From: Rhizobium sp. CSW-27
GTDB lineage: Bacteria; Pseudomonadota; Alphaproteobacteria; Rhizobiales; Rhizobiaceae
Assembly: GCF_018760785.1 (NCBI RefSeq)
Contig: NZ_JAHHZO010000009.1
Location: 173,192-237,191, forward strand
DNA: 64,000 bases
Reading direction: 5' to 3'
The notes below the pieces were generated by a model. The model ran no database searches, was not told the DNA's origin, and saw nothing but the letters and a program-made list of their open reading frames with translations. A program made the position numbers and the translations under genes. Positions 63,878 through 64,000 of this stretch are shown here, in pieces (the first letter of the stretch is position 1; every line of letters begins with the position of its first letter).

Positions 63878-64000
63878 GAGCGGTTCCCTGACTGAATGAA
63901 TCTTCGGGTCTTTGCAAATCAGCGATGTTCTGATTCAAACTATCTGCCGATGGAGGTCGGCAGATATGTCAAAAGCTCTCTCTGTTGATCTGCGAGTTCG
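63878..64000 (+). mobile_element. IS630-like insertion sequence, left end (cut by window edge)
   Basis: From the TA at 63876-63877 the sequence AGAGCGGTTCCCTGACTGAATG and onwards resembles the end and leader of rhizobial IS630-family elements, as I recall them. A perfect 10-bp inverted repeat, TATCTGCCGA (63941-63950) and its complement (63957-63966), holds GGAGG in its loop just before the transposase ATG at 63966. The boundary at TA is the usual IS630 target but is inferred. Confidence 0.6.
63966..64000 (+). CDS. IS630-family transposase, first codons
   Basis: ATG at 63966 opens a frame reading MSKALSVDLRV to the window edge, which matches the usual start of IS630-type transposases (a helix-turn-helix domain follows in the family). 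Only 11 complete codons are visible, so the call depends on this short match and the IS-like leader. Confidence 0.55.
   Translation, partial: MSKALSVDLRV

Overview
The window looks like chromosomal DNA of a Rhizobiaceae-type alphaproteobacterium. It is GC-rich, its genes are packed into operons with ATGA overlaps, and it combines a hutF-type histidine pathway, many ABC and TRAP uptake systems, paired COG4671-type glycosyltransferases, a large FtsK with an Ala/Pro-rich linker, and a pectin-fragment locus. The genus is not resolved. No rRNA, tRNA or CRISPR array was recognised.

Layout: (1) 1-6461 is the histidine utilisation locus: hutI-hutH-hutG-hutU leftwards (hutU cut by the window edge) and hutF-hutC rightwards, from one divergent promoter with a HutC-type palindrome. 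(2) About 6468-12627 is an integrated single-stranded DNA phage of the Microviridae type. It is about 6.1 kb with all main genes leftwards: holin-like protein, pilot protein VP2, a 41-residue basic Cys peptide, major capsid VP1, an accessory structural candidate, an M15 endolysin, an HUH replication initiator and an overlapping basic protein. A dif-like site lies at its left end and a degenerate copy sharing a 9-bp core lies at its right end. A possible IS21-type terminus follows. (3) 12.7-29.0 kb holds an MgtC-like protein, surface polysaccharide genes (five glycosyltransferases, a deacetylase-like protein, a nucleotide-sugar dehydrogenase, a small methyltransferase) and a Yej/Opp-like peptide transporter in their midst. 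(4) 28.5-33.8 kb holds a cyclic-nucleotide-binding-domain protein, a 906-residue ABC protein whose ATPase motifs are degenerate and which carries a large insertion, and a normal ABC exporter. (5) 33.8-39.2 kb is a polar amino-acid ABC operon with its own HutC paralog and a flavin monooxygenase. (6) 39.2-43.0 kb holds FtsK and RecX. (7) 43.0-50.0 kb is a TPP-riboswitch operon: thiX-thiY-thiM-thiE-thiD followed, translationally coupled, by a TRAP transporter. (8) 50.1-55.5 kb holds a YhaO/YhaN (SbcD/SbcC-like) pair and a VapBC toxin-antitoxin pair. (9) 55.6-63.8 kb is a galacturonide locus: GH105, GH28, a sugar ABC transporter and a divergent AraC regulator. (10) The right edge enters an IS630-like insertion sequence.

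Most of the window is catabolic and uptake machinery built as operon modules, each with a local regulator or riboswitch (hut, HutC paralog, thi, pectin). The most unusual items are the apparently complete microvirus provirus, with small genes that a length cut-off would miss and strong hairpins near the replication gene, and the pseudo-ATPase ABC protein beside a cyclic-nucleotide-binding protein.
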